64,000 nt of DNA from CBDFLD01 sp965249005 (GTDB lineage: Bacteria > Acidobacteriota > UBA6911), in the NCBI GenBank assembly GCA_965249005.1, contig CBDFLD010000022.1:1154847-1218846 (forward strand), in the 5' to 3' direction. The notes beneath the pieces are model-generated. The model was not told the DNA's origin and did no database searches. It was given only the letters and a program-made list of their open reading frames with translations. Below, in pieces: positions 25,882-35,393 of the stretch. The translations under genes and the position numbers were made by a program. Numbering within the stretch: position 1 is the first letter of the stretch; every line of letters begins with the position of its first letter.

Positions 25882-26784
25882 ATGTCCTGGTTCAAGAACC
25901 GCAAAGGGCCTCGCCCGGCCGTCAAAGACGAAGATAGAAAGGTCAAGACCGAAGGGGTCTTTACAAAGTGTGAAGGTTGCGGCAGCACCATTTACAAGAA
26001 GGATGTGGAGACGAACGAGCAGGTGTGCCCGGATTGCGGACACCACTTTCGGATCGGCGCCTTGCAGCGGCTCGAGCGTCTCTTCGACAAGGGTCAGTTC
26101 GAGAGCTGCGACTCCGACTTGATCTCTCCTGATCCGCTGAAATTCGTCGAGCGCCAGCCCTATCTGCTGAAACTGAAACAAGCTCGCAAGAACACCGGAT
26201 TGAACGATGCTCTCATCAATGCCCGGGGCAGCCTGGGTGGAATCCCGGTATTGATCTCCGCGATGGAGTACAACTTCATGGGAGGCAGCATGGGGTCGGT
26301 CGTCGGCGAAATGCTGACCCTGGCCGCTGAACGGGCGCTCGAGCAAAAGGCGCCGCTGATCGTCATTTCCGCATCCGGTGGGGCTCGCATGCACGAGGGA
26401 ACTCTCTCGCTCATGCAGATGGCGAAGATAAGCTCCGCCCTGGCGCGCCTGGACGATGCGCGCGTCCCCTTTATTTCCATCCTCACCAACCCCACGACGG
26501 GCGGAGTGACCGCAAGTTATGCCATGCTCGGAGACCTGAACATCGCCGAGCCGGGTGCCTTGATCGGGTTTGCGGGACCTCGCGTCATAGAGCAGACAAT
26601 CCGTCAGAAGCTCCCCAAGGGGTTCCAGCGTTCAGAGTTCCTGCTTCAGCACGGCATGATTGATGCCATCATAGACCGGCGAGATATGCGGAACTATCTG
26701 CAAAATGCGCTCAGGTTCTTCACCTTCAGCTCCTCGAGAACCGCCGAGACGGCGACGCGAGCAAGGACCGAACACAAGGCCTGA
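25882..26784 (+). CDS. accD: acetyl-CoA carboxylase carboxyltransferase subunit beta
   Basis: AccD with AccA transfers the carboxyl group from carboxybiotin to acetyl-CoA, making malonyl-CoA for fatty-acid synthesis. The 300-residue protein has the N-terminal zinc ribbon (CEGCGSTIYKKDVETNEQVCPDCG) and the crotonase-like core with SASGGARMHEGTLSLMQMAKI, the oxyanion Gly-Gly, PTTGGVTASYAMLGD and LIGFAGPRVIEQT. Length is typical. Gene order accD-folC is a widely conserved pair. It is a different enzyme from the biotin carboxylase cassette at 28.3-31.9 kb. Confidence 0.97.
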   Translation: MSWFKNRKGPRPAVKDEDRKVKTEGVFTKCEGCGSTIYKKDVETNEQVCPDCGHHFRIGALQRLERLFDKGQFESCDSDLISPDPLKFVERQPYLLKLKQARKNTGLNDALINARGSLGGIPVLISAMEYNFMGGSMGSVVGEMLTLAAERALEQKAPLIVISASGGARMHEGTLSLMQMAKISSALARLDDARVPFISILTNPTTGGVTASYAMLGDLNIAEPGALIGFAGPRVIEQTIRQKLPKGFQRSEFLLQHGMIDAIIDRRDMRNYLQNALRFFTFSSSRTAETATRARTEHKA

Positions 26785-26850
26785 GCGTGGACCGGCGGGG
26801 CTCGCTTTGGCCTCAAACGTCACCACGAACGAACTAACCGCAGGTAGCAA

Positions 26851-28176
26851 ATGGCCGACAGCGCAAAGCCAACCGGGGCTTCCTGGCCAACAACTCTTTG
26901 GGAAGCACGGGGCAATGAAGTCAAGGACATGGATCTCGGTTTGACCCGTATCCGAACCGTGCTGGCCGCATGTCACGATCCTCACCTCGATTATGCAGTC
27001 GTTCATGTAGCCGGCACCAATGGCAAAGGCAGCGTCTGCGCCATGGCTGAGTCTATTCTGAGAAGCGCAGGCTGGAAAACGGGACTGTTCACATCTCCGC
27101 ACCTGCAGCACCTGAGGGAGCGAATCCGCATCGATGGCTCGACGATTGGCCCGAGCGAACTGGAGGCCCTTGCTGGAAGAATCGAGAAAACCGAGCAGCG
27201 CCTGCTGGCGACGCGTGCCTTGAACCGCAGTCTTACATTCTTCGAGCTGATTACCTGTTGCGCCTTCCTCCACTTTTCCCGCTCGCGAATCGACATCGCA
27301 GTCGTAGAAGTGGGAATGGGAGGCCGCTTGGATGCGACCAACGTGGTATGCCCAAACGTATGCGTCATCACAAACGTGTCGCGCGACCATCAGAACTACC
27401 TGGGTGACTCCCTGACAAAGATTGCCCGTGAGAAAGTGGGCATTCTCAAGCCGGGAGTGAAAGTCATATCCGGTTGCAGCGACGTGAAAACACGGAAGAT
27501 CTTGCTCGAAGAGGCCCGCCGGCTTCGGTCGTCTGTGCTGGAGGTTCATCGTGACTGTAAAATCGAGATGAACGGACAGGCTACCGATCTCGAAACACCT
27601 TCCGGAACGTACGGGGACCTTCGCCTACCCATGCCCGGGGAGCATCAGGCGGTCAATGCCGCACTGGCCGTTTGTGCAGTTGAGGAGATCAAAGGCTTCC
27701 CCGTATCGAAGGAAGCGATCTACCAGGGGCTCCCTGCCACATCTTGGCCGGGCCGCCTCGATGAGTATTGGTTCCCAAGACACACAATCCTGGATGGCGC
27801 TCACAACGCCGCAGCCGCGGGATCGTTGAGAGACTATCTGAAGCGCCGCCGATTCCGTGAGGTGCATCTGGTCTTCGGCACCATGTCCGATAAGGACTTC
27901 GGGGAGATGGGGCGGCTTCTCTTCCCAACAGCGGTGAAGATACACCTGGCGCCTATCGAAAATGAGCGCTCCGCTCACCCCAGGGATGTCGCCGCTTCCC
28001 AGCCCCTGCTCCGGTCGAAGATGGCTTTCTATCGGACCGCAATCTCCGCGCTACAATCAGCCTGGAAACAGTGTCCGAGTGACGGAACCGTCGTCGTTGC
28101 CGGTTCGCTCTATCTACTTGGCGAGATTCTTTCCTTCATTGAAGAAGGAACGAATGGACAAATGTCCAACTGCTAG
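26851..28176 (+). CDS. folC: folylpolyglutamate synthase/dihydrofolate synthase
   Basis: FolC adds glutamate to dihydropteroate and to reduced folates. The 441-residue Mur-ligase-family protein shows the P-loop VAGTNGKGSVCAM, the TSPHLQHLRERIRIDG segment, VEVGMGGRLDATNVV, NVSRDHQNYLGDSLTKIAREKVGI, and the C-terminal DGAHNAAAAGSL with VFGTMSDKD. All are standard for bacterial FolC. It follows accD at 66 bp on the same strand. AGG lies ahead of the ATG at 26851. Confidence 0.95.
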   Translation: MADSAKPTGASWPTTLWEARGNEVKDMDLGLTRIRTVLAACHDPHLDYAVVHVAGTNGKGSVCAMAESILRSAGWKTGLFTSPHLQHLRERIRIDGSTIGPSELEALAGRIEKTEQRLLATRALNRSLTFFELITCCAFLHFSRSRIDIAVVEVGMGGRLDATNVVCPNVCVITNVSRDHQNYLGDSLTKIAREKVGILKPGVKVISGCSDVKTRKILLEEARRLRSSVLEVHRDCKIEMNGQATDLETPSGTYGDLRLPMPGEHQAVNAALAVCAVEEIKGFPVSKEAIYQGLPATSWPGRLDEYWFPRHTILDGAHNAAAAGSLRDYLKRRRFREVHLVFGTMSDKDFGEMGRLLFPTAVKIHLAPIENERSAHPRDVAASQPLLRSKMAFYRTAISALQSAWKQCPSDGTVVVAGSLYLLGEILSFIEEGTNGQMSNC

Positions 28177-28300
28177 TCCTCTCATCGAACTAATCCTGTC
28201 CCGGGGGTTGGACATCCACCTCCGGCTCGGATGGGCTGTCTGAGGAAGGTCCGTTGGGCGAAATCCGGTTCGGATCATGGAAGCGGATTGTTCGGGGTTG

Positions 28301-28798
28301 TCACTCGATGCTGAGCAGGAAATCGCCCGCGTTTACCACCTGACCGGCCGCGACACCGATTTCTTTCACGGTTCCGTCCTTGGGAGCCCGAATCTCGTTC
28401 TGCATCTTCATCGCCTCGACCACCAACAATCCTTGATCGTACTCGACCATATCTCCGGCCTCGACCGACATTCGGACGACCTTGCCCGGCATTTGGGCTT
28501 CAATTCGCTGAATCCCCTGCGATCCTACCGGCTCGGCCGACGCGTCGGCCAGGCGCCTGGGATCAAGGATTCGAAAAGGAATGATCTGCTGGTTCCGCTG
28601 AACTTCACCGGCGTCGCGGTCGAGGCGGACCGACAGATCAAAGACTTTACCCCCCAGGATGATCGAATGCTGGTCGTTGGGTAACACCACCCAATCGCAC
28701 TCCACTTCCTCCCCGTCGAAAAAGACTCGATCACGTCCCATGATCGTCCGAATTTCCACACGAATCTTTTCCCCTTCGAGCTCGATTACAAACCGCAT
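28301..28798 (-). CDS. biotin carboxyl carrier subunit of acyl-CoA carboxylase
   Basis: This 165-residue protein ends in a biotinyl domain with the biotinylation site VVEAMKMQNEI (Lys of MKM). Ahead of it are QMPGKVVRMSVEAGDMVEYDQ and after it APKDGTVKEIGVAAGQVV. The N-terminal approximately 80 residues are a beta-rich linker domain of the type fused to carboxylase alpha chains (BT-like). It is the third gene of the minus-strand cassette carboxyltransferase, biotin carboxylase, carrier. In many enzymes carrier and carboxylase are one chain; here they are split with a 37-bp gap. Confidence 0.9.
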   Translation of the reverse strand: MRFVIELEGEKIRVEIRTIMGRDRVFFDGEEVECDWVVLPNDQHSIILGGKVFDLSVRLDRDAGEVQRNQQIIPFRILDPRRLADASAEPVGSQGIQRIEAQMPGKVVRMSVEAGDMVEYDQGLLVVEAMKMQNEIRAPKDGTVKEIGVAAGQVVNAGDFLLSIE

Positions 28799-28835
28799 CT
28801 GACTTCGCTCCTCGCACCGGAGGTACAGCTACCCT

Positions 28836-30353
28836 TCACAATCTCCAGCCGAGCTTCCGAGCAGCCGGACGCCCCGAGGACTTCCAACCGCTCGCAGTCG
28901 CCTGCCGGTGATGCGACGACCGCGCATTCGATTGTCCCTTGTAGACAATCGATGCGGATAGGGCCGCCGCGCGGCGGGCCGTCTCCGCTCCATCACCGGG
29001 TGTCTCGATCAAACGCGGCTGAAGCTGATCGATGAAACCGGTCGACAGTCGTCCCTCCAAAAAACTCGCATCGGAGAGCACATCCATGAAGAACGGCAGA
29101 TTGGTCTTGATTCCTCCCACCCTGTATTCAGAGAGCGCTCGCTGCATTCGGGAGATTGCCTGGTCACGGTCCGGACCGAATGTGACAAGCTTCGACAGCA
29201 GTGGATCGTAGTGGACCGGAACTTCCCAGCCCTGATAGATACCGGAATCGACCCGAACCCCGGGACCCATCGGTTCCGCCAGCTCGCTGATCGTCCCGGG
29301 GGATGGAAAGAAGTTATTTGCCGGATCCTCCGCGTAGATGCGGCATTCGAGCGCCCATCCACGAAGAGCAATTTTGTCTTGCGTAAGTGCCAGCCGCGCT
29401 CCTGAAGCAATCCGAAACTGCTCGCGCACCAGGTCGATGCCCGTAACCAGTTCGGTAACGGGATGCTCGACCTGGAGCCGCGTATTCATCTCCAAAAAAT
29501 AAAAGCTCCTGTCCTGATCGACCAGAAACTCCACCGTCCCCGCATTGAAGTAATCCGCAGCCCCGACTACTTGCAAAGCGACTTCACCCATCCGGCTCCT
29601 CAATTCTTCGTCCACAAGCGGACTGGGCGATTCCTCGACGACCTTCTGGTGTCGTCGCTGTATCGAGCACTCTCGTTCCCCGAGATGAACCGCGTTCCCG
29701 TGCTCGTCAGCCAATACCTGGATTTCTATGTGCCGGGGCCGTTGAATATACTTTTCCAGGTATACCGACGAGTCCCCGAACGCCCGCTTGGCTTCCGAGG
29801 TCGCCGATTTGAACGCGCTGTCCACCTGGGACTCATCCTCAATCAGACGCATCCCTTTGCCCCCTCCGCCGGCCGAGGCCTTCAACATAACTGGATAGCC
29901 GACCTGCTTTGCCGCCAGGATCGCTTGTCTGACCGATTTCAGGGCTTCATGGGTCCCGGGCACGACGGGAATACCGCAACGCTGCAACGTCTCTCGAGCT
30001 CCGGTTTTGCTGCCGAGTAAGCGCATCGAGTCAGCGGACGGCCCCACCAGCTTTATCCCACAGTCCGCACACGCCTGGGCCAGCGCGGGGTTTTCAGAAA
30101 GGAACCCATATCCTGGATGGATTGCCTCCGAGCCCGTCTTTTGGGCCGCGTCCAGGATCTTTTCCACGACGAGATAGCTTTCAGAGGAACTCGAAGGGCC
30201 GATAAAACAGGCCTCATCGGCCATTCGGACGTGTAGCGAAGTTCGATCCGCCTCTGAGTACACAACGACGGGGGAAATGCCGAGGTCGCGACAGGCCCGG
30301 ATAACCCGGACGGCAATCTCCCCTCGGTTGGCGATCAGAACTTTTCGAAACAT
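28836..30353 (-). CDS. biotin carboxylase subunit of acyl-CoA carboxylase
   Basis: The subunit carboxylates biotin with ATP and bicarbonate. The protein has the ATP-grasp biotin-carboxylase layout: KVLIANRGEIAVRVIRACRDLGI, AIHPGYGFLSENPALA, KASAGGGGKGMRLI, EKYIQRPRHIEIQVLADEHGN, ERECSIQRRHQKVVEE, FLEMNTRLQVEHPVTE and the C-terminal DPLLSKLVTFG. The ORF is open to 30719, but the family starts at the ATG at 30353, giving 505 residues. Its last 30 residues are low in similarity to anything I recall. It sits 38 bp after the carboxyltransferase gene, in one transcript. Confidence 0.95.
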   Translation of the reverse strand: MFRKVLIANRGEIAVRVIRACRDLGISPVVVYSEADRTSLHVRMADEACFIGPSSSSESYLVVEKILDAAQKTGSEAIHPGYGFLSENPALAQACADCGIKLVGPSADSMRLLGSKTGARETLQRCGIPVVPGTHEALKSVRQAILAAKQVGYPVMLKASAGGGGKGMRLIEDESQVDSAFKSATSEAKRAFGDSSVYLEKYIQRPRHIEIQVLADEHGNAVHLGERECSIQRRHQKVVEESPSPLVDEELRSRMGEVALQVVGAADYFNAGTVEFLVDQDRSFYFLEMNTRLQVEHPVTELVTGIDLVREQFRIASGARLALTQDKIALRGWALECRIYAEDPANNFFPSPGTISELAEPMGPGVRVDSGIYQGWEVPVHYDPLLSKLVTFGPDRDQAISRMQRALSEYRVGGIKTNLPFFMDVLSDASFLEGRLSTGFIDQLQPRLIETPGDGAETARRAAALSASIVYKGQSNARSSHHRQATASGWKSSGRPAARKLGWRL

Positions 30354-30391
30354 GATCCCGACTCCAACATCTGGCGGACATCCCACACTGA

Positions 30392-31942
30392 CTAAAGGGG
30401 TATGTTTCCGTGCTTGCGGGGCGGATTGGAATCTCTTTTGTTTTCGAGCATTCTCAGCCCGGCAACGATCTTTCGGCGCGTCTTGCTGGGCTCGATGATC
30501 TCGTCGATGTACCCACGCTCCGCCGCGATGTAGGGTGAAGCAAACTTCTCTCGAAACTCCGCGACCTTGCGCGAACGGAACTGCTCCGCGTCCCGAGCGC
30601 CCTTGAGCTCCGTCTTGTAGAGTATGTTCACCGCTCCCTCCGGGCCCATCACGGCTATTTCGGCGGTGGGATACGCGTAGTTCAGATCCGTGCGGATGTG
30701 TTTGGACGACATCACGCAATAGGCGCCGCCATATGCTTTTCGTGTAATGACCGTGATCTTCGGCACGGTGGCTTCCGCGAACGCGTACAGGAGCTTCGCG
30801 CCGTGCTTGATGATGCCTCCGAACTCCTGTGCCGTACCGGGTAGAAACCCAGGAACGTCCTCGAACGTTATGAGGGGGATGTTGAAGGCGTCGCAGAAAC
30901 GAACGAAACGGGCGCCCTTCAGCGAGGCGGAAATGTCCAATGTGCCGGCCAGAAAGGCCGGCTGATTGGCCACGATGCCCACAGGATAGCCGTCGAACCT
31001 CGCGAATCCGACCACAAGATTCTTGGCGTAATGCTTGTGAACCTCGAAGAAGTGCTGCTCGTCGACAACGGTATGAATGACTTCTTTGATATCGTATGGC
31101 TGGTTCGGATCGGCCGGCACCAGCGCGTTCAGCTTTTCATCTTCCCTATCCCACCGATCGGCGGAGAGCCCGCGCGGAGGGTCCTCCATATTATTCGCCG
31201 GCAAGAAGCTCAAAAGCTCGCGGATCTTGGCGAGACACTCCCGATCATCCCCAGCGGTGAAGTGCGCAACCCCGCTGGTAGCGTTGTGCGTCATTGCCCC
31301 ACCCAGTTCGTTCATGCTCACTTCTTCGTGCGTGACCGTCTTGATCACATCCGGACCGGTCACGAACATATAGCTCGTGTCCTGTACCATCAAAATGAAG
31401 TCTGTTATCGCCGGCGAGTACACGGCGCCACCCGCACAAGGGCCCATGATTGCCGAAATTTGCGGGACGACGCCACTGGCGATGGTGTTGCGAAGGAAAA
31501 TATCCGCATAACCGGCAAGGCTAACCACTCCTTCTTGGATTCTAGCTCCGCCCGAGTCGTTGAGGCCGATCAGCGGGGCTCCAACTTTCAGGGACATATC
31601 CATCAGCTTGCAGATCTTTTCTGCATACGCTTCACTGAGGCTGCCGCCAAATACCGTGAAGTCCTGAGCAAACACATAAACCAAGCGTCCGTCGATTCGA
31701 CCGTATCCGGTCACGACACCGTCTCCCGGGATCTTCCGCTTCTCCATGCCAAAGTCCGTGCAACGATGCTCGACGAACTTGTCCATCTCCTCAAAGGAAC
31801 TTTCGTCGAGAAGAAAGTCGATTCGTTCTCGAGCCGTCAGCTTCGAAGCATCGTGCTGCTTCTTGCGGCGCTCCTCCCCGCCGCCCTCTTCTGCCCTCTT
31901 GTGCAACTCGGCTAGCTGTTTCAGTTTCTGCGATATATCCAT
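30392..31942 (-). CDS. acyl-CoA carboxylase carboxyltransferase (propionyl-CoA type)
   Basis: A 516-residue two-domain carboxyltransferase of the PccB/AccD5/MmdA type. The motifs include GDGVVTGYGRIDGRLVYVFAQDFTVFGGSLSEA, the first oxyanion pair LNDSGGARIQEGV, GPCAGGAVYSPAITDFI, and the second half GTLDISASLKGARFVRFCDAFNIPLITFEDVPGFLPG. RKAYGGAYCVMSSK follows. Substrate is probably propionyl-CoA or acetyl-CoA, or methylmalonyl-CoA if used as a decarboxylase; no sodium-pump membrane subunit is adjacent. The start at 31942 has GGGAG seven bases ahead. First gene of the three-gene cassette. Confidence 0.94.
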   Translation of the reverse strand: MDISQKLKQLAELHKRAEEGGGEERRKKQHDASKLTARERIDFLLDESSFEEMDKFVEHRCTDFGMEKRKIPGDGVVTGYGRIDGRLVYVFAQDFTVFGGSLSEAYAEKICKLMDMSLKVGAPLIGLNDSGGARIQEGVVSLAGYADIFLRNTIASGVVPQISAIMGPCAGGAVYSPAITDFILMVQDTSYMFVTGPDVIKTVTHEEVSMNELGGAMTHNATSGVAHFTAGDDRECLAKIRELLSFLPANNMEDPPRGLSADRWDREDEKLNALVPADPNQPYDIKEVIHTVVDEQHFFEVHKHYAKNLVVGFARFDGYPVGIVANQPAFLAGTLDISASLKGARFVRFCDAFNIPLITFEDVPGFLPGTAQEFGGIIKHGAKLLYAFAEATVPKITVITRKAYGGAYCVMSSKHIRTDLNYAYPTAEIAVMGPEGAVNILYKTELKGARDAEQFRSRKVAEFREKFASPYIAAERGYIDEIIEPSKTRRKIVAGLRMLENKRDSNPPRKHGNIPL

Positions 31943-32072
31943 GCTCATGCTCCCGCATCTTCGCTGGCACCTACAGGGGTGCACGCGATCAACGGGAATC
32001 CCTCACTTTCGGGTGCGTGTGGGTACGACTGTTCGTAAACAATTCAAGCTTAGCGATTTACGAGCAGCAGCA

Positions 32073-32729
32073 CTAGGCTCGGGTCGGTTGCTTTGCTTCT
32101 TCCCAATCCTTCAAGAACCTTTCCAAGCCGAGGTCGGTCAGCGGGTGCTTCATGAGCTGCATCAAAACGCGATAGGGCATGGTAGCCACATGAGCTCCGA
32201 GAAGCGCGGACTCCCGAATGTGCAGCGGACTCCGGCAGCTCGCCACGAGAATCTGGGTCGGAAAACCATAGTTATTGAAAATCGTCACCAGATCTTCAAT
32301 GAGATCCATTCCCACTTGACTGATGTCGTCGAAGCGCCCCACGAACGGCGACACGTACGTCGCGCCCAGCTTCGCGGCGATCAGGGCCTGATTCGGATTG
32401 AAGCACAGTGTCACGTTCGTCCGGATTCCTTCTTGAGAAAGCGTCCCGAGTGCCTTCATCCCCTCAGGGATCATCGGGACCTTGACGACAATGTTCTCGT
32501 GGATCTGAGCCAGTTCGCGACCCTCCCGGAGGATCCCGTCACACTCGGTGCTGACCACCTCAGCGCTAATCGGACCATCGACGATCGCCGTAATCTCCAG
32601 CAAGATTGACTTGAAGTCCCGTCCCTCTTTAGCCACAAGAGAAGGGTTCGTGGTTACACCGTCGATGAGACCAAAGGCTGCAGCTTCCTCAATCTCGCTG
32701 ATATTTGCCGTATCCAGAAAAAACTTCAT
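32073..32729 (-). CDS. tal: transaldolase/fructose-6-phosphate aldolase-like protein
   Basis: A 218-residue protein of the small transaldolase (TalC/MipB) class, a TIM barrel using a Schiff-base lysine. The motifs are MKFFLDTANISEIEEA, GVTTNPSLVAKEG, HENIVVKVPMIPEG (catalytic Lys), NVTLCFNPNQALIAAKLGA and SPFVGRFDD. The last resembles the classical transaldolase motif SPFVGR.DD. It would move dihydroxyacetone units in the non-oxidative pentose phosphate pathway; the aldolase-only alternative (Fsa) cannot be ruled out. It stands 130 bp ahead of the carboxyltransferase on the same strand. Confidence 0.92.
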   Translation of the reverse strand: MKFFLDTANISEIEEAAAFGLIDGVTTNPSLVAKEGRDFKSILLEITAIVDGPISAEVVSTECDGILREGRELAQIHENIVVKVPMIPEGMKALGTLSQEGIRTNVTLCFNPNQALIAAKLGATYVSPFVGRFDDISQVGMDLIEDLVTIFNNYGFPTQILVASCRSPLHIRESALLGAHVATMPYRVLMQLMKHPLTDLGLERFLKDWEEAKQPTRA

Positions 32730-32851
32730 AGCCGACTCCTTTCTCGTTCTTGGTCATCCCAACAAGAGAGCACCGCCCGCATTTTTTCGAGGCGCTGCAC
32801 GGCTGTGCCCAGAACATACTAGTCGATCCCGATCGTCACCGATACCACATT

Positions 32852-33943
32852 TCAGGGAATGCGGATAACCTGGAGATGCGCGTCACTTTCATTGCCGTAT
32901 GGATCGATCGCTGTGACGCGATACTCATACTGACGTCCGGTCAGAATATCCGGATCCCGGTAACTCAGTGTTTCGATCGGATCTCGTCCCCGCAAACGGT
33001 CCGAACGGTCGGAACCTGTTTCCCTTCGATACAAGTGATAGCCGAGGACATCACCTTCGGGGGGTGCGGTCCAGAACAGCACCAAGACTCCATCCTGATA
33101 AACTAACTCGAAGTGAGGGGGTGGCGAAGGAGGAAAAACGTCTCTTGTGTGAACTTCGAGCGGCGCGGAAGGCTCGCTTTCGATTCGTGGATTCTCGCTT
33201 GCCAGCACTGTAACGGCATAATGGTAGACCTTTTCGAACTCGAAGCTTCCGTCGTGGAACACGGACTCCCTCACGAGAGACGAATTCACCGGTTTCGAGG
33301 GAAACGACTCTCCACTTTCTTTGCGATAGACATTGTAGCCGGCTACGCGCGCCGGCCGCGTTCCATCCCGATTGACTGACAGCGGCTTCCACTGCAGGGT
33401 CACGTGGTCCTGGGCAGCTTCGAAGGTCAGCCCTGCGGGAGGATTCGGAATAGCCAAAGGAGCAGTGAACACCTGATTTCCAAGCCCAGCCGTTTGATTC
33501 TTCGTGTTGACGAAACGTGCCGCGTAGCGAAACCCATAGTCGTAGACAGCCTGAGGATCCTCGAAGGCAAGATCGTCTTGAAAAACGAGTGAAGCACCAC
33601 CGGAGTCCTGGCTCTCATCGGGCGGAATAGTTCGCGCAAAGATCTTCTGTCCTCTTCGCAGGAACTCTTCCTCTTTCATCGCGGCGTGAGATTGACGGTC
33701 TCTTTCGATGACCCGAAACACCTCGACGAGTGCCAGATTCATCAGCGGGGATCCGTCCGCATTCTGTTTTGGGAGAGGAACACTCAGGAGAATCGTTGAA
33801 CCTTTTTGCTCGGCGGTCAAACTCGACGAAACCTGAGGGACTCGAACACGGGGTGGCTCAGGATCTCCCGTCTTTGCACATGCCAGAACGTGGACGACAA
33901 ATCCGGCAACGATGAGGGTTCGCCACATGCACCGGCCGTTCAT
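32852..33943 (-). CDS. lipoprotein with fibronectin type III domains
   Basis: The N-terminus (MWRTLIVAGFVVHVLACAKTG) is a lipoprotein signal peptide with the lipobox LACA, so the mature protein would be anchored by the Cys. After a linker come two fibronectin type III-like modules of about 90 residues. They are seen as PPAGLTFEAAQDHVTLQWKP with YNVYRKESG, and PPPHFELVYQDGVLVLFWTAP with YHLYRRETG, then YEYRVTAIDPYGN. The role is probably cell-surface or periplasmic; no enzyme domain seen. Its start overlaps the hslU stop by one base (TGATG). Confidence 0.8.
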   Translation of the reverse strand: MNGRCMWRTLIVAGFVVHVLACAKTGDPEPPRVRVPQVSSSLTAEQKGSTILLSVPLPKQNADGSPLMNLALVEVFRVIERDRQSHAAMKEEEFLRRGQKIFARTIPPDESQDSGGASLVFQDDLAFEDPQAVYDYGFRYAARFVNTKNQTAGLGNQVFTAPLAIPNPPAGLTFEAAQDHVTLQWKPLSVNRDGTRPARVAGYNVYRKESGESFPSKPVNSSLVRESVFHDGSFEFEKVYHYAVTVLASENPRIESEPSAPLEVHTRDVFPPSPPPHFELVYQDGVLVLFWTAPPEGDVLGYHLYRRETGSDRSDRLRGRDPIETLSYRDPDILTGRQYEYRVTAIDPYGNESDAHLQVIRIP

Positions 33944-35343
33944 CAGAGGATGTACCGGCTCAAATCCTTATCGTGAACAATCGGGCCGAGCTTCTCTTTG
34001 ACATAGCCCGCGTCCAACTGGATGTTTTTTCGCTTGAGTTCCATCCCGCCGAAAGAGATGTCCTCGAGCAACGCCTCCATTAGTGTGTGGAGCCGTCGTG
34101 CGCCGATATTTTCCGTGGTATCGTTTACGATGCATGCAAGCCGAGCGATCTCACGGACGGCATCCGGGGTGAACCGGAGCAAGATGCCTTCGGTTTGCAA
34201 CAGAGCTATATATTGCTTGATCAATGCGTTCTTCGGTTCTCTCAAGATCCGAACGAAATCGTCCTCGCCCAGAATCTTCATCTCGACCCGAATCGGAAAC
34301 CGTCCCTGGATCTCCGGAATCAAGTCGGAAGGCCTGGAGACATGGAAGGCACCGGCGGCCACGAAAAGAATGTGGTCCGTACGGATCATGCCGAAGCGCG
34401 TATTGACATTGGTCCCTTCAACGATGGGCAGAATATCCCGTTGAACACCTTCTCGGCTGACGTCGGGCCCGTGACCGGACTCTCTGCCTGCAATTTTGTC
34501 GATCTCATCGAGAAATATGATCCCGCTTTGCTCGACCCGCTCCAGGGCAGATCGGGCCACATGGTCCATGTCGATGAGTTTGTGTTCCTCCTCCTGCACG
34601 ATGTACTCGAGCGCCTCTTCGACACGCATGCGGCGCTTCTTGGCTCTGCCGTCCGCGAGACCGGACAGTATTTCACGCAAGCCGAACTGGAGCTCATCCA
34701 GATTCGTTCCCTCGAATACTTGGAGAGAGAATGGGCTCACACTGTGCTCCCGCACTTCCAACTCCACGACTCTCTTGTCCAGCTTGCCCGCCCGCAACTG
34801 TTTTCTCAATTTCTCGCGCAGGCGATCGAGATGGCCGAGCTCTCTTCCCTTCGACGGTGGCGAGTCGTCAGCGGCAATCGGATGCAACGCCGGCAGTAAG
34901 AGATCGATGATCCGCTCCTCCGCGTTTCGTTCCGCCATTTCCTCGACTTCCAGAATCTTCTCGATCCGCATCATGTCGACGGCGATTTCGACCAGATCGC
35001 GAATCATGGACTCCACGTCACGGCCTACGTAACCGACTTCAGTGAACTTTGTTGCTTCGACCTTCAGGAACGGTGAGCTTGCCATCCTGGCGAGCCGGCG
35101 GGCGATCTCAGTTTTCCCAACGCCCGTGGGTCCGATCATGATGATGTTCTTGGGAGCGATTTCTTCCGCCATCTCATCGGGGAGCTTCTGGCGGCGAATC
35201 CTGTTTCTCAATGCGATCGCCACCGCCTTTTTTGCCTCAGCCTGGCCCACGACGAACTTGTCCAGCTCGGCAACGATCTCTCTTGGCGACATCTCATCCA
35301 AACCGCGCGCAACCTCCGGTCGCGTGCGTGCTGTCTCTGACAC
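33943..35343 (-). CDS. hslU: ATP-dependent protease ATPase subunit HslU
   Basis: HslU (ClpY) is the AAA+ unfoldase that feeds proteins into the HslV peptidase. The 466-residue protein has IVAELDKFVVGQAEAKKAVAIALRNR, Walker A IGPTGVGKTEIARRLA, the pore motif region KFTEVGYVGRDVESMIRDLVE, an I-domain at about 110-230, Walker B GIIFLDEIDKIA, sensor arginine segments (GRFPIRVE) and the C-terminal domain ending in DKDLSRYIL. The C-terminal tail that activates HslV is present. It lies 50 bp after hslV in one transcript. Confidence 0.97.
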   Translation of the reverse strand: MSETARTRPEVARGLDEMSPREIVAELDKFVVGQAEAKKAVAIALRNRIRRQKLPDEMAEEIAPKNIIMIGPTGVGKTEIARRLARMASSPFLKVEATKFTEVGYVGRDVESMIRDLVEIAVDMMRIEKILEVEEMAERNAEERIIDLLLPALHPIAADDSPPSKGRELGHLDRLREKLRKQLRAGKLDKRVVELEVREHSVSPFSLQVFEGTNLDELQFGLREILSGLADGRAKKRRMRVEEALEYIVQEEEHKLIDMDHVARSALERVEQSGIIFLDEIDKIAGRESGHGPDVSREGVQRDILPIVEGTNVNTRFGMIRTDHILFVAAGAFHVSRPSDLIPEIQGRFPIRVEMKILGEDDFVRILREPKNALIKQYIALLQTEGILLRFTPDAVREIARLACIVNDTTENIGARRLHTLMEALLEDISFGGMELKRKNIQLDAGYVKEKLGPIVHDKDLSRYIL

Positions 35344-35393
35344 TGCTACAACCCCATCAAGAATGGAAACAAACTACCAATGCGCAACAGAGA